This document shows, piece by piece, positions 50,366-59,584 of a stretch of DNA of 64,000 nucleotides (position 1 is its first letter; every line of letters begins with the position of its first letter). The stretch is from Spinactinospora alkalitolerans (GTDB lineage Bacteria; Actinomycetota; Actinomycetes; Streptosporangiales; Streptosporangiaceae): assembly GCF_013408795.1 (NCBI RefSeq), contig NZ_JACCCC010000001.1:3162001-3226000 (forward strand). Reading direction: 5' to 3'. The notes under the pieces are model-generated. The model made no database searches. It had not been told where the DNA came from and was given only the letters and a program-made list of their open reading frames with translations. Made by a program: the position numbers and the translations under genes.

Positions 50366-51373
50366 GTGCGCGCAGCGATCATCGAGCAGCCAGGGACGAT
50401 CAGCATCGGAGAGCGCCCCGATCCGACCCCGGCCCCCGACGGGGTCGTGCTCCGCGTCGGGGCCTGCGGCATCTGCGGCACCGACCTGCACATCGCCGAC
50501 GGCGAGTTCCCGCCCAGCCCCTACCCCCTGGTCCCCGGCCACGAGTTCGCCGGCGAGGTCGTCGCGGTGGGCTCGGCCGCCCCCGGCGGGCTGCGGGTGG
50601 GCGACCGGGTCGCCGTCGACCCGTCACTGTTCTGCGGGCACTGCTCCTTCTGCCGGGCGGGGCGGGGCAACCTGTGCGCCAACTGGGGCGCCATCGGCGA
50701 CACCGTCGACGGCGCGTTCGCCGAGTACGTGGCGGCCCCCGCCGCGAACTGCCACCGGATGCCCGAGGGGATGACCTTCCGGGAGGGCGCCATCGTCGAG
50801 CCGCTGTCCTGCGCGGTGCACGGGGTGCGCCGCATCGGGGTGTTCCCCGGCGAGCGGTTCCTGCTCATCGGGGCGGGCACCATGGGCCTGCTGCTGCAGC
50901 AGCTGCTGCAGCAGGGCGGGGCCCGGGTCACCATGGTCGACCGCAACGCCGACCGGCTGAAGATCGCCGCCGGCTTCGGCGCGCACGCCACCGCCACCGA
51001 CACCGCCGACCTCGGCGACGAGCGCTTCGACGCCGCCGTCGACGTCACCGGGGCCCCGCCCGCCATCGAGGCCGCCTTCGCCTCGCTGCGGCGCGGCGGA
51101 CGGCTGCTCATCTTCGGGGTCGCGGCCGACGACGCGCGCGTCGACCTGTCCCCGTTCCGCATCTACAACGACGAGATCACCGTGGTCGGCTCCATGGCGG
51201 TCCTCAACAGCTACGGCGCGGCCCTCGACCTGCTCGCCTCCGACGCGGTGCAGACCGGGCCCCTGCTCAGCCACGCCCTGCCGCTCGCCGAGTTCCCCGC
51301 GGCACTGGACCTCATGCGCGCGGGGGCGGGCGTGAAGGTGCAGGTCGCGCCCTCCGACGGGGCCGGCCGGTGA
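50366..51373 (+). CDS. zinc-dependent alcohol/polyol dehydrogenase (MDR family)
   Basis: 335 residues from a GTG with GAGGAGCG upstream. The catalytic zinc ligands are Cys37, His59 and Glu60. The structural zinc cysteines are at 90, 93, 96 and 104 (CGHCSFCRAGRGNLC), and the NAD motif is LIGAGTMG. This is the sorbitol/threonine-dehydrogenase-like subgroup. It is the first gene of an operon with an ABC sugar importer and would oxidise the imported polyol or sugar. Confidence 0.92.
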   Translation: MRAAIIEQPGTISIGERPDPTPAPDGVVLRVGACGICGTDLHIADGEFPPSPYPLVPGHEFAGEVVAVGSAAPGGLRVGDRVAVDPSLFCGHCSFCRAGRGNLCANWGAIGDTVDGAFAEYVAAPAANCHRMPEGMTFREGAIVEPLSCAVHGVRRIGVFPGERFLLIGAGTMGLLLQQLLQQGGARVTMVDRNADRLKIAAGFGAHATATDTADLGDERFDAAVDVTGAPPAIEAAFASLRRGGRLLIFGVAADDARVDLSPFRIYNDEITVVGSMAVLNSYGAALDLLASDAVQTGPLLSHALPLAEFPAALDLMRAGAGVKVQVAPSDGAGR

Positions 51374-51414
51374 CCATCCGCCCCCCGAAGCCCTCGCCGA
51401 GGAGGACCGACCCG

Positions 51415-52770
51415 ATGCGCATTCCACTGCGTCCGATCGCCGCGCTCAGCACAGCGGCGCTGCTGCTCACCGGCTGCGCCGGGGCCGGAGCGACGGCGAG
51501 CGGCGACGAAGGCACCCGCCTGGTCGTCGCCATCGTCTCCAACCCGCAGATGCAGGACGCCATATCACTGCAGTCGCGGTTCACGGAGGCCAATCCCGGC
51601 ATCGACGTGGACTTCGTGTCCCTGCCCGAGAACGAGGCCCGCGCCAAGATCACCACGTCCATCGCCACGGGCGGCGGCGAGTTCGACGTGGTCATGATCA
51701 GCAACTACGAGACCAAGCAGTGGGCGGAGTTCGGCTGGCTGGAGAACCTGCAGCCGCGCATCGACGCCACCGAGGGCTACGACGACGAGGACTTCATGCC
51801 CTCGATCCGCGAGGACCTCTCCTACGAGGGCGACATGTACTCGGTGCCGTTCTACGGCGAGTCGTCCTTCGTCGCCTACCGCAAGGACCTGTTCGAGCAG
51901 GCCGGGGTCGAGATGCCGGCCGACCCCACCTGGGACGAGATCGCCGCGCTGGCCGCCGAGCTCGACGGCGTCGAGCCGGGGGTCGCCGGCATCTGCCTGC
52001 GCGGCCTCGCCGGATGGGGCGAGGTCCTCAGCCCCTTCAACAGCGTCCTCAACACCTTCGGCGGGCGCTGGTACGACCAGGAGTGGAACGCCCGACTCGA
52101 CTCGCCGGAGTTCCGCGAGGCCGCGGAGTTCTACGTGGACCTGGTCCGCAAGCACGGCCAGCCCGGCGCGGCCAACAGCGGGTTCGGCGACTGCCTGAAC
52201 CGCTACAGCCAGGGCCAGACGGCCATGTTCTACGACTCCACCGCCATGGTCAGCACCACCGAGAACCCCGATGCCAGCACGGTCGTCGGCGAGAGCGGCT
52301 ACGTCGCCGCCCCGGTCGCCGAGAGCGACTACGGCGGCTGGCTCTACACCTGGTCCCTGGGCGTCCCCGCTTCCTCCCCGCACAAGGAGGAGGCCTGGCG
52401 GTTCGTCTCCTGGATGACCGACAAGGACTACATCCGCACCGTCGGCGAGACCTACGGCTGGGAGCGGGTGCCGCCCGGCAGCCGCCGGTCGACGTTCGAG
52501 ATCCCCGAGTACGCGGAGGCCGCCGAGGCCTACGCCGAGCCCATGCGGCGCGGCATCGAGGAGGCCGACCCGCGGAACCCCACGCTGCAGCCGGTCCCCT
52601 ACACCGGCATCGGCTTCCTGGCCATCCCGGAGTTCCAGGACCTGGGCACCCGGGTCAGCCAGCAGCTCAGCGCCGCCATCGCCGGACAGATCAGTGTGGA
52701 GGAGGCGCTGGAGCAGAGCCAGCGCTACGCCCAGAGCGTGGGCGACACCTACAAGGAGGAGAGCCGATGA
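51415..52770 (+). CDS. ABC transporter substrate-binding lipoprotein (sugar/polyol, family 1)
   Basis: 451 residues with GAGGAGGA before the ATG. The lipobox TGC has Cys21. LQSRFTEANPGIDVDFVSLPENEARAKI and GEFDVVMISNYETKQWAE are the SBP_bac_1 pattern, close to sorbitol/mannitol-binding SmoE-type proteins. It captures the substrate for the two permeases encoded immediately downstream (ATGA overlap). Confidence 0.93.
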   Translation: MRIPLRPIAALSTAALLLTGCAGAGATASGDEGTRLVVAIVSNPQMQDAISLQSRFTEANPGIDVDFVSLPENEARAKITTSIATGGGEFDVVMISNYETKQWAEFGWLENLQPRIDATEGYDDEDFMPSIREDLSYEGDMYSVPFYGESSFVAYRKDLFEQAGVEMPADPTWDEIAALAAELDGVEPGVAGICLRGLAGWGEVLSPFNSVLNTFGGRWYDQEWNARLDSPEFREAAEFYVDLVRKHGQPGAANSGFGDCLNRYSQGQTAMFYDSTAMVSTTENPDASTVVGESGYVAAPVAESDYGGWLYTWSLGVPASSPHKEEAWRFVSWMTDKDYIRTVGETYGWERVPPGSRRSTFEIPEYAEAAEAYAEPMRRGIEEADPRNPTLQPVPYTGIGFLAIPEFQDLGTRVSQQLSAAIAGQISVEEALEQSQRYAQSVGDTYKEESR

Positions 52771-53699
52771 GCGCCGCAGCCACGGCCGCCCGCCGGCGCA
52801 GCCCCGAAGCGGTGGAGCGCGCCCAGGGCTGGGCCCGCCGTGCCCCGCTGCTGCCCGCACTGGTGTTCACGGTGCTCGTCACCCAGCTCCCGTTCCTGTT
52901 CACCGTGTTCTACTCGCTGCAGTCGTGGAACCTGCTGCGGCCCGGCTCCCAGTCGTTCGTGGGGCTGGCCAACTACGCCGCGGTCTTCACCGACGCCCAG
53001 TTCCTCACGGCGGCCCTCAACACCGTGCTGATCACCTCGGCGTGCGTGCTGGTGGCCATGGCCCTGGGCATCGGGCTGGCGCTGCTGCTGGACCGCAGGT
53101 TCCTCGGCCGCGGTGTGGTGCGCACCCTGCTCATCACCCCGTTCCTGGTGCTGCCGGTGGCCACCGCGCTGCTGTGGAAGAACGCCATGTTCGACCCGGT
53201 GTTCGGGCTGATCGGCTTCCTGCTCACCCCGTTCGGGCTGGGCGGCGTCGACTGGGTGTCGCAGTACCCGGTGGTCTCGGTCGTCACCGCCCTTGTGTGG
53301 CAGTGGACCCCGTTCATGATGCTGCTGGTGCTGGCCGGCCTGCAGAGCCAGGGCCGCGACGTCATCGAGGCCGGGCAGGTCGACGGCGCCGGCCGGTGGC
53401 AGATGTTCGTCGCCATCACCCTGCCGCACCTGCGCCGCTACATCGAGCTGGGCGTGCTGCTGGGATCGATCTACGTGGTGAACACCTTCGACACCATCTA
53501 CATGATGACCCAGGGCGGTCCCGGCACGGCAAGCGCCAACCTGCCGTTCTACATCTACCAGCGGACCTTCCTCGGCTTCGACATCGGCCAGTCCGCCGCC
53601 ATGGGCGTCGTCGTGGTCGTCGGCACCATCGTCGTGGCCACGCTGGCGCTGCGGCTCATCTTCCGCTCGTTCATGACCGCCCAGGAGGGGATCTCGTGA
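52767..53699 (+). CDS. ABC sugar transporter permease (MalF/SmoF-like)
   Basis: 310 residues and six membrane segments. The EAA loop is GQVDGAGRWQMFVAITLPHLR, and TQGGPGTASANLPFYIYQRTF is typical of this subunit. ATGA overlap with the binding-protein gene and GTGA overlap with the next permease gene. Confidence 0.94.
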   Translation: MSAAATAARRRSPEAVERAQGWARRAPLLPALVFTVLVTQLPFLFTVFYSLQSWNLLRPGSQSFVGLANYAAVFTDAQFLTAALNTVLITSACVLVAMALGIGLALLLDRRFLGRGVVRTLLITPFLVLPVATALLWKNAMFDPVFGLIGFLLTPFGLGGVDWVSQYPVVSVVTALVWQWTPFMMLLVLAGLQSQGRDVIEAGQVDGAGRWQMFVAITLPHLRRYIELGVLLGSIYVVNTFDTIYMMTQGGPGTASANLPFYIYQRTFLGFDIGQSAAMGVVVVVGTIVVATLALRLIFRSFMTAQEGIS

Positions 53700-54595
53700 C
53701 CACCGCAGCCCCCGCGCGCCCGGGCGGCGGCCCCGCGCCGGCGCCCCGTCCCGCGCCCCGCCGGCCCGAGCGCGGCCGCCGCTCCGGTGGCGCGCGCGGC
53801 ATCGCGCTGACCGTACTGACCTGGGCCATCGGCCTGGTGTTCGTCTCGCCCGCCCTGTGGCTGGTGCTGACCGCGTTCAAGCAGGAGGGCGACGCGGCCA
53901 CCACCCCGCCGAAGTTGTTCTTCGAGCCCACCCTGGAGCAGTTCGAGGCGGTGCTGGCCGCCGACTTCCTGCCCTACCTGGGCAACTCGGTGATCGCGAC
54001 GCTGGCCTCCACCGCCCTGGTGCTGGTGCTGGGCGTGCCGGCTGCCTACGCGCTGTCGATCCGCCCGGTCAAGCGCACCCAGGACGTGCTGTTCTTCTTC
54101 ATCTCCACCAAGATGCTGCCGGTGGTCGCCGTGGTGGTGCCGCTCTACGTCGCTGCCGCCGAGGTGGCGATGCTGGACAACATCTGGACGCTCGTCGTCC
54201 TCTACACCGCCATGAACCTGCCGATCGCGGTGTGGATGCTGCGCTCGTTCTTCCTGGAGGTCCCCAAGGGCGTCATCGAGGCCGCCCAGTTGGAGGGCGC
54301 GAGCCTGCCAAGGGTGCTGTGGTCGGTGATGCTGCCGGTCATGGCGCCCGGCGTCGCCGCCACCGCCCTGATCTGCATGATCTTCTCGTGGAACGAGTTC
54401 TTCTTCGCGGTCAACCTCACCGCGGTGCAGGCGGCGACGGTGCCGGTGTTCATGGTCGGGTTCATCACCAGCGAGGGCCTGTTCCTCGCCCAGCTCTGCG
54501 CGGCGGCCACGCTGGCGTCCCTGCCGATCGTGATCGTCGGCTGGATCGCCCAGCGCCAACTGGTGCGCGGCCTGTCCATGGGCGCGGTGAAATAA
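53696..54595 (+). CDS. ABC sugar transporter permease (MalG/SmoG-like)
   Basis: 299 residues from a GTG overlapping the previous stop. A Pro/Arg-rich cytosolic N-terminus precedes six membrane helices. The EAA loop is AAQLEGASLPRVLWSVMLPVMAPG, and IFSWNEFFFAVNLT is characteristic. No ATPase gene follows; the importer probably borrows a shared MsiK-type ATPase encoded elsewhere. Confidence 0.94.
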   Translation: MTTAAPARPGGGPAPAPRPAPRRPERGRRSGGARGIALTVLTWAIGLVFVSPALWLVLTAFKQEGDAATTPPKLFFEPTLEQFEAVLAADFLPYLGNSVIATLASTALVLVLGVPAAYALSIRPVKRTQDVLFFFISTKMLPVVAVVVPLYVAAAEVAMLDNIWTLVVLYTAMNLPIAVWMLRSFFLEVPKGVIEAAQLEGASLPRVLWSVMLPVMAPGVAATALICMIFSWNEFFFAVNLTAVQAATVPVFMVGFITSEGLFLAQLCAAATLASLPIVIVGWIAQRQLVRGLSMGAVK

Positions 54596-54619
54596 GGGAC
54601 CGCGGCGTCGGGCAGGAGG

Positions 54620-54647
54620 AGGGGCGGCGAGTGCGCTCGCCGCCCCT
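54620..54647 (+). terminator. terminator of the polyol operon
   Basis: A 12-bp stem (54620-54631/54636-54647) with a 4-nt loop, 25 bp after the permease stop. Confidence 0.75.
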
Positions 54648-54660
54648 TCCGCGTCGCGCC

Positions 54661-55194
54661 CTACTCCCGCTCCCGCAGGCCGCCGTCCTCGACGACGACG
54701 CCCGCCTGCGGCCCGTCCGCGCCGCAGTCCGGGCCGTTGTGGATCATCTCCGGGGTCACCGTGATCCGCTCGTCCAGCACATCCCGGCCGCCGTGGTCGG
54801 AGAGCACGACCCGCACCTCGACCGGTTCGGCCGGCAGGTCGGGCACCTGGGCGATGCCGTGCAGTCCGCCGGTGGGCACCATGGACGCGCCGCACGCACC
54901 GTCCGGGCCCTCCTCGCACTCCTCCGGCTGCGCCGAGGTGGCCGGGGAGAGCAGGACCTCGGGCTCCCGGCATCGACCGTCCCAGCACACCTCCATGGCG
55001 GCCTCGGCCACCCCGGCGGCGTCGGACTCCTCGACGTCGAGGGACACCCCCACCACGGCCGCCGGCATGGTGCACCCGACACCGGAGCCCGCCGCCGCGC
55101 CGCACGCGGTCAGCGCGCACAGGGCGGTGAGCGCGAGCCCGGCCCCGCCGCCCCTGCGGACATCGGGCCGCCCCCGCCGGGCGCGAGCATGCAT
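54661..55194 (-). CDS. putative lipoprotein of unknown function
   Basis: 177 residues. A basic N-terminus and the lipobox ALTAC (Cys31) predict a lipoprotein. The mature part is acidic and rich in cysteine (about eight Cys, including CWDGRCRE, CEEGPDGACG and CGADG), which implies disulfides, and no known domain is seen. It is convergent to the polyol operon and stands alone. Confidence 0.65.
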   Translation of the reverse strand: MHARARRGRPDVRRGGGAGLALTALCALTACGAAAGSGVGCTMPAAVVGVSLDVEESDAAGVAEAAMEVCWDGRCREPEVLLSPATSAQPEECEEGPDGACGASMVPTGGLHGIAQVPDLPAEPVEVRVVLSDHGGRDVLDERITVTPEMIHNGPDCGADGPQAGVVVEDGGLRERE

Positions 55195-55312
55195 CAGGAC
55201 TCCCCACGTCGGACCGGACCGCGCACGGCGTTCGCGCGGTGGCGCAGAGACCCGAAGACCCCCGCGCCTTCACGGTGCCACGGCCCGCACCGCCCCGGCC
55301 ACCGCCGTGGCC

Positions 55313-56248
55313 TCACCCGGCCGTCTGCTCGGCGCGCCGGCGCAGGGCGGGGTGCCGCCGGGCCTCGACCAGCCAGTCCAGAGCCTGCGATCCCCGCACC
55401 ACCGGGTTGCGCAGGGAGCCCACCCCGCTGATGCCGATCTCGACGACGTCGCCGGCCTGCAGGGAGAACTCCATGCTCGGGACGATCCCGGTGCCCGTCG
55501 CGAGCACGGCGCCGTCGGGGAAGGGGTGGCAGCGGAACAGGTACGACACCAGTTCCGCCGGGTCCCTGCGCATGGCGGTCAGGGGAACCTCGCCGGAGAA
55601 CACGCTCTCCCCGCCGCGGTCGATGCGCATCCGCACCCGCTCGGCGCGGACGTCGGGCACCTCCCACACCGGTCGGATGACCGGCCCCAGCGCGCAGCCT
55701 CCCGCGTACACCTTGGCCTGCGGCAGGTACAGCGCGTTCTCGCCCTCGATGGACCGCGAGCTGACGTCGTCGCACACGCAGTAGCCGACGACCTCTCCGT
55801 GGGCGTTGACCACCAGGGCGAGTTCCGGTTCCGCGACGTCGAGCACCGAGTCGGCACGGACCGCGATCGGTTCGCCGTCGGTCACCACCCGCCAGGCCAC
55901 CGACTTGAAGAACAGCTCGGGGCGCTCCGCCGCGTAGACCCGATCGTAGAGGTCGGCGCTGTCGCTCTCCTCCCCCCGGGCCTCACGGGAGCGCTCGTAG
56001 GTCACGCCGCCGGCCCACACCTCGGTGTCGCCGTCGACGGGCGGCAGCACCGCGACGTCCTCCAGGCGCCCGACAGGCCGCTGCCCGGACGCGGCCAGGA
56101 CCCGTTCCCGCAGCTCGGCCAGTGGCGACCTGAGCAGGTCGGCCACGCTGTCCACGCCGGTGACCGCGCGGAGCGCGCCTTCCTCGTCGTCGCACAGTCC
56201 GACGCGCACGCGTCCTTCGGCGTCGGCGAAGCGCAGGATCCCGTCCAC
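55313..56248 (-). CDS. fumarylacetoacetate hydrolase family protein, likely 2-keto-3-deoxy sugar acid dehydratase
   Basis: 311 residues from a GTG with AAAGGTG upstream. The C-terminal FAH fold has PELFFKS, the metal-binding Glu140 and Glu142 (AEPELALV), Asp160/161 (CDDVSS) and Lys179 (QAKVYAGG), as in 2-dehydro-3-deoxy-arabinonate/xylonate dehydratases. The neighbours (IlvD/Edd dehydratase, IclR regulators, GntP permease, oxoglutarate-semialdehyde dehydrogenase) support the second dehydration of a Weimberg-type pathway over FAA hydrolysis. The upstream region carries several copies of an IclR-like motif. Confidence 0.88.
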   Translation of the reverse strand: MDGILRFADAEGRVRVGLCDDEEGALRAVTGVDSVADLLRSPLAELRERVLAASGQRPVGRLEDVAVLPPVDGDTEVWAGGVTYERSREARGEESDSADLYDRVYAAERPELFFKSVAWRVVTDGEPIAVRADSVLDVAEPELALVVNAHGEVVGYCVCDDVSSRSIEGENALYLPQAKVYAGGCALGPVIRPVWEVPDVRAERVRMRIDRGGESVFSGEVPLTAMRRDPAELVSYLFRCHPFPDGAVLATGTGIVPSMEFSLQAGDVVEIGISGVGSLRNPVVRGSQALDWLVEARRHPALRRRAEQTAG

Positions 56249-56453
56249 GGTCAGCACCTTTCGTCCCGGATCCCGGAGGGACCGGAGAAGTCCGTCGTCT
56301 GTTCCGGTCGAAGGCCGGCCCGCCCCATCGGCGCCGCGGAGGCCGCCCGCGCCGGCGCGCCACCGAGCCGGGCCCGGGCCGGACCGGGCGCGGCGGAGCC
56401 GCCGATGCGTGCGGGGCACGGGGCGAGGCGCCGGGGCACCTCCTCCACTTCGC

Positions 56454-56601
56454 GTACAACATGCAGAACACCGACCATGATGCTGAACGTAACATCCGCG
56501 CCGCGCCCGCGTACATCCGTATTGCGCGAGAACTTGACCCATGTCACGTTTCCGGCCTACCGTCCTTTTCAGCATGCTGTCTACCGTTCCGCATACTGAA
56601 C
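56454..56601. promoter_or_regulatory. cluster of IclR-type operator motifs upstream of the FAH-family gene
   Basis: On the minus strand the best copy is GTTCAGTATGCGGAAC (56601-56586). Related copies lie at 56454-56469, 56473-56488 and 56568-56581 (centre CAGCATGCTG). They resemble the element 57524-57539 beside the iclR-type gene. The rest of the 450-bp gap holds only a possible transporter-tail remnant (56610-56690). Confidence 0.55.
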
Positions 56602-56702
56602 GACTTGGATCAGGACGGTGCCCAGACGATGACGCCGAGCATCCCCGCGACCATCGACGCCACGGCCTCGGAGGCCCCGTGAACGGGCGGGGCCGCACCG
56701 CC

Positions 56703-57506
56703 TCACCCCGCGTCGGGCGCCCCCATCCTGGCGCCCAGCTCACGGGCCAGCGCCCGCAGTTCGGCGGCGCGCTCCTCCTGGCGCCGCGCCGAGAACCCGG
56801 CCGCCAGGCCGGTGAAGCTCACCGCGGCCGCCTGGCCCCGGGACGCCGTGCCGGGCACGGTCGCCGCCAGGCACAGCAGCCCTTCGACGGTCTCCCCCTC
56901 GTCGAGGGCGTAGCCGCGGTCGCGGACGGCGGCCAGGTCGCGCCGCAGTTCGCCGGCGTCGGTGATCGACCTCTGCGTCAGGCGCGGGAGCGGGGCCGCG
57001 CCCTCCAGCCGGGCCGCCAGCTCCGGCGCGGAGAGCTCGGCCAGCATCGCCTTGCCGGTGGCGGTCGTCGTCGCCGGCAGCGGGCGGCCGATCTGCGAGG
57101 CCAGGACGACCGGGCGGCGGCCGTCCCGCCGCGCCAGGTAGACGACCTCCAGACCGGCCTCGCTCAGGACCGCGAGCTGCACGGTCTCGTCCACCGAAGC
57201 GCCGCGGGAGCGGCAGACGTCCTGGAACTCGCGGACGATGTCGACGCCCGCCAGGTAGGCCTCGGCGTAGCCGACCAGCCGCCGCCCCAGGCCGAACCCT
57301 TCGGGGGTGCGGCGCAGCAGCCCGGAGTCGACCAGCGCGTTGCAGATGTTGGAGACCGAGGATTTGGCCGCCCCCAGCCTGCGGGCCAGTTCGGCCAGTC
57401 CGACCGCCTGGCCGCGCTGCTCGGCGAGCACGTCCAGGATGGCCGCCGCCCGGGTCACGGCCGGCGCCAGCGAACGCTCGCTTTCCACGATCGCCCCTCT
57501 CTCCAT
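56703..57506 (-). CDS. IclR family transcriptional regulator (first copy)
   Basis: 267 residues. The N-terminal winged helix (TRAAAILDVLAEQRGQAVGLAELARRLGAAKSSVSNICNALVDSGLLRR) is followed by the IclR effector domain (LPATTTATGKAMLAEL, RGYALDEGETVEGLLCLAATV). It is divergent from the sugar-acid dehydratase gene with a palindromic motif between them, and upstream of the FAH-family gene on its own strand. It is the likely controller of both. Confidence 0.92.
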   Translation of the reverse strand: MERGAIVESERSLAPAVTRAAAILDVLAEQRGQAVGLAELARRLGAAKSSVSNICNALVDSGLLRRTPEGFGLGRRLVGYAEAYLAGVDIVREFQDVCRSRGASVDETVQLAVLSEAGLEVVYLARRDGRRPVVLASQIGRPLPATTTATGKAMLAELSAPELAARLEGAAPLPRLTQRSITDAGELRRDLAAVRDRGYALDEGETVEGLLCLAATVPGTASRGQAAAVSFTGLAAGFSARRQEERAAELRALARELGARMGAPDAG

Positions 57507-57523
57507 TCAGAACCTCATTCCGG

Positions 57524-57539
57524 ATTCAACATACTGAAC
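57524..57539. promoter_or_regulatory. IclR-type operator between iclR and dehydratase genes
   Basis: ATTCAACATACTGAAC; its complement GTTCAGTATGTTGAAT shares 13 of 16 bases with the best site upstream of the FAH-family gene. The centre TTCA-N6-TGAA is symmetrical. Confidence 0.6.
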
Positions 57540-57628
57540 AGATCGGGCCGCCGCGGGCCCGACGCCCCTCGCGGGCCCGACGCCCGCGCCCGTCCCGACA
57601 CGGCGCGATGCCGCAGAGGAGATCAACG

Positions 57629-59371
57629 ATGACGACCGCACCGGAGAACGGCTCCGGCCGACGCAGCGCCCACTGGTTCGGCGCCGGCGGCCGCTCCGGC
57701 ATGATCTACCGGTCCTGGATGCGCAACCAGGGCTTCAGCGACGAGGTCTTCGACGGCCGCCCGGTCATCGGCATCGCCGTGTCGGGCTCGGAGCTGGCGC
57801 CGTGCAACGCCCACCTGTCCCGGGTGGCCGAGTCGGTCAAGCGCGGGGTGTGGCAGGCCGGCGGCTTCCCACTGGAGTTCCCGGTGATGGCACTGGGCGA
57901 GACGGTGCTGCGCCCCACCGCCATGCTCTACCGCAACCTGCTGGCGATGGAGGCCGAGGAGCTGATGCGGGCCAACCCGCTCGACGGTGCGGTGCTGCTG
58001 TCGGGGTGCGACAAGACGACTCCGGGGCTGCTGATGGCGGCCGCGAGCACCGACCTCCCCTCCCTCATGATCACCGGCGGGCCGATGCTCAACGGCAAGT
58101 TCCGCGGGGAGGACATCGGTTCGGGCACCCACGTCTGGAAGTTCGAGGAGGAGGTGCGCGCGGGGCGGATGTCGGAGGCCGACTGCGCGTTCGCCGAGTC
58201 GTGCATGTCCCGCTCCAACGGGCACTGCATGACGATGGGGACGGCCTCGACCATGGCCTGCATGGCCGAGGCGCTGGGGATGCAGCCGGCGTTCGCCGCG
58301 ACGTGGCCCGCGGTGGACGCGCGGCGCTACGCCGCGGCCCAGCGGGCGGGCCGGCGCATCGTCGCGATGGTCGAGGAGGACGTGCGGCCCTCCTCCATCA
58401 TGACCCGCGAGGCGTTCGAGAACGCCATCCGGATCAACGCGGCCATCGGCGGGTCGACCAACGCGGTCATCCACCTGCTGGCCGTCGCCGGGCGCCTGGG
58501 CGTGGACCTGGCGCTCGACGACTTCGACGCGCTGGTGCGGGAGGTGCCCACGCTGCTGGACCTGATGCCCAGCGGGCGCTTCCTGATGGAGGACTTCTGC
58601 TACGCGGGCGGCCTGCCCGCCGTCGTCGCCGAACTGGGCGACCTGCTGCACACCGAGGCGCCCACGGTCACCGGCGAGCCCATCGGGGCCGCGGCGCGCG
58701 CGGGGGCCGCCGAGTGCCACGACCGGGAGGTCATCAGGCCCTTCGACGACCCGCTGCAGCCGGCCGGGACCGGCACCGCCGTGCTGCGTGGCAACCTCGC
58801 TCCGGGCGGGGCCGTCGTCAAGCAGTCCGCCGCGAGCCCGCACCTGCTCGTCCACCGCGGCCGGGCGCGGGTGTTCGACTCACCGGAGGAGTACTACGCG
58901 GTCGCCGACGACCCCGACCTCGACGTCGACGCCGACACCGTGCTGGTCCTGCGCAACTGCGGCCCGGTCGGCTACCCGGGGATGCCGGAGGTCAGCAACG
59001 TCGCGCTGCCGTCCCGGCTCCTTTCGCAGGGGGTGACCGACATGGTGCGGATCTGCGACGGGCGCATGTCGGGCACCGCCTACGGGACGGTGGTGCTGCA
59101 CACGGCGCCGGAGGCCGCGGTCGGCGGCCCGCTGGCCCTGGTGCGCGACGGCGACGAGATCACCCTCGACGTCCCGGCGCGCCGGCTGACCCTGGAGGTC
59201 GACGACGCCGAGCTCGACCGCCGCCGCGCCGCCTGGACCCCGCCGCGGCCGCACTCCGAGCGCGGCTGGACCCGCCTGTACTGCGACCACGTCCTCCAGG
59301 CCGACCGAGGGGCCGACCTGGACTTCCTCGTGGGGTCGAGCGGCCACGAGGTCCCGCGCGAGTCGCACTGA
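57629..59371 (+). CDS. IlvD/Edd family dehydratase, likely sugar-acid (aldonate) dehydratase
   Basis: 580 residues; AGAGGAG precedes the ATG. Fe-S cysteines of the family are found in PCNAHL (Cys59), SGCDKTTPG (Cys127) and SNGHCMTMGTAST (Cys200). PSSIMTREAFENAI, IGGSTNAVIHL and the C-terminal CDGRMSGTAYGTVVLH complete the pattern. The length and the SGCDKTTPG form favour pentonate/hexonate dehydratases over the branched-chain amino-acid enzyme, and the surroundings agree. It would form a 2-keto-3-deoxy acid from the sugar acid. Confidence 0.92.
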   Translation: MTTAPENGSGRRSAHWFGAGGRSGMIYRSWMRNQGFSDEVFDGRPVIGIAVSGSELAPCNAHLSRVAESVKRGVWQAGGFPLEFPVMALGETVLRPTAMLYRNLLAMEAEELMRANPLDGAVLLSGCDKTTPGLLMAAASTDLPSLMITGGPMLNGKFRGEDIGSGTHVWKFEEEVRAGRMSEADCAFAESCMSRSNGHCMTMGTASTMACMAEALGMQPAFAATWPAVDARRYAAAQRAGRRIVAMVEEDVRPSSIMTREAFENAIRINAAIGGSTNAVIHLLAVAGRLGVDLALDDFDALVREVPTLLDLMPSGRFLMEDFCYAGGLPAVVAELGDLLHTEAPTVTGEPIGAAARAGAAECHDREVIRPFDDPLQPAGTGTAVLRGNLAPGGAVVKQSAASPHLLVHRGRARVFDSPEEYYAVADDPDLDVDADTVLVLRNCGPVGYPGMPEVSNVALPSRLLSQGVTDMVRICDGRMSGTAYGTVVLHTAPEAAVGGPLALVRDGDEITLDVPARRLTLEVDDAELDRRRAAWTPPRPHSERGWTRLYCDHVLQADRGADLDFLVGSSGHEVPRESH

Positions 59372-59378
59372 CGCGGCA

Positions 59379-59429
59379 CGGGGCGCGGCCGCATCCGGCA
59401 GTACGGGCACCGGATGCGGCCGCGCCCCG
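59379..59429 (+). terminator. very strong terminator after the dehydratase gene
   Basis: A 20-bp perfect stem (59379-59398/59410-59429) with an 11-nt loop, 8 bp after the stop. Confidence 0.85.
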
Positions 59430-59494
59430 GCCGCGGGGCCGCGGGCGCCTCATCGATATTCGAGGATCGGGTGTGCAGGGGGCCGGCCGCCGCG

Positions 59495-59575
59495 CCCCCT
59501 CCTTGGGCTGAGCCTCAAACCCGGCGATCGAGGTCGAAACCCAAGTCGAAGTTCTCCTGGACCTTGAAGTCGGTC
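59495..59575. repeat. candidate copy of a dispersed degenerate repeat
   Basis: The strings GGGCTGAGCCTCAAACCC, GAGGTCGAAACC and GACCTTGAAGTC resemble those at 6.55-6.75 kb and 10.27 kb. The copy lies exactly where the mandelate-racemase-like reading frame at 59585-59737 ends. Confidence 0.35.
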
Positions 59576-59584
59576 GCGGCCGCC

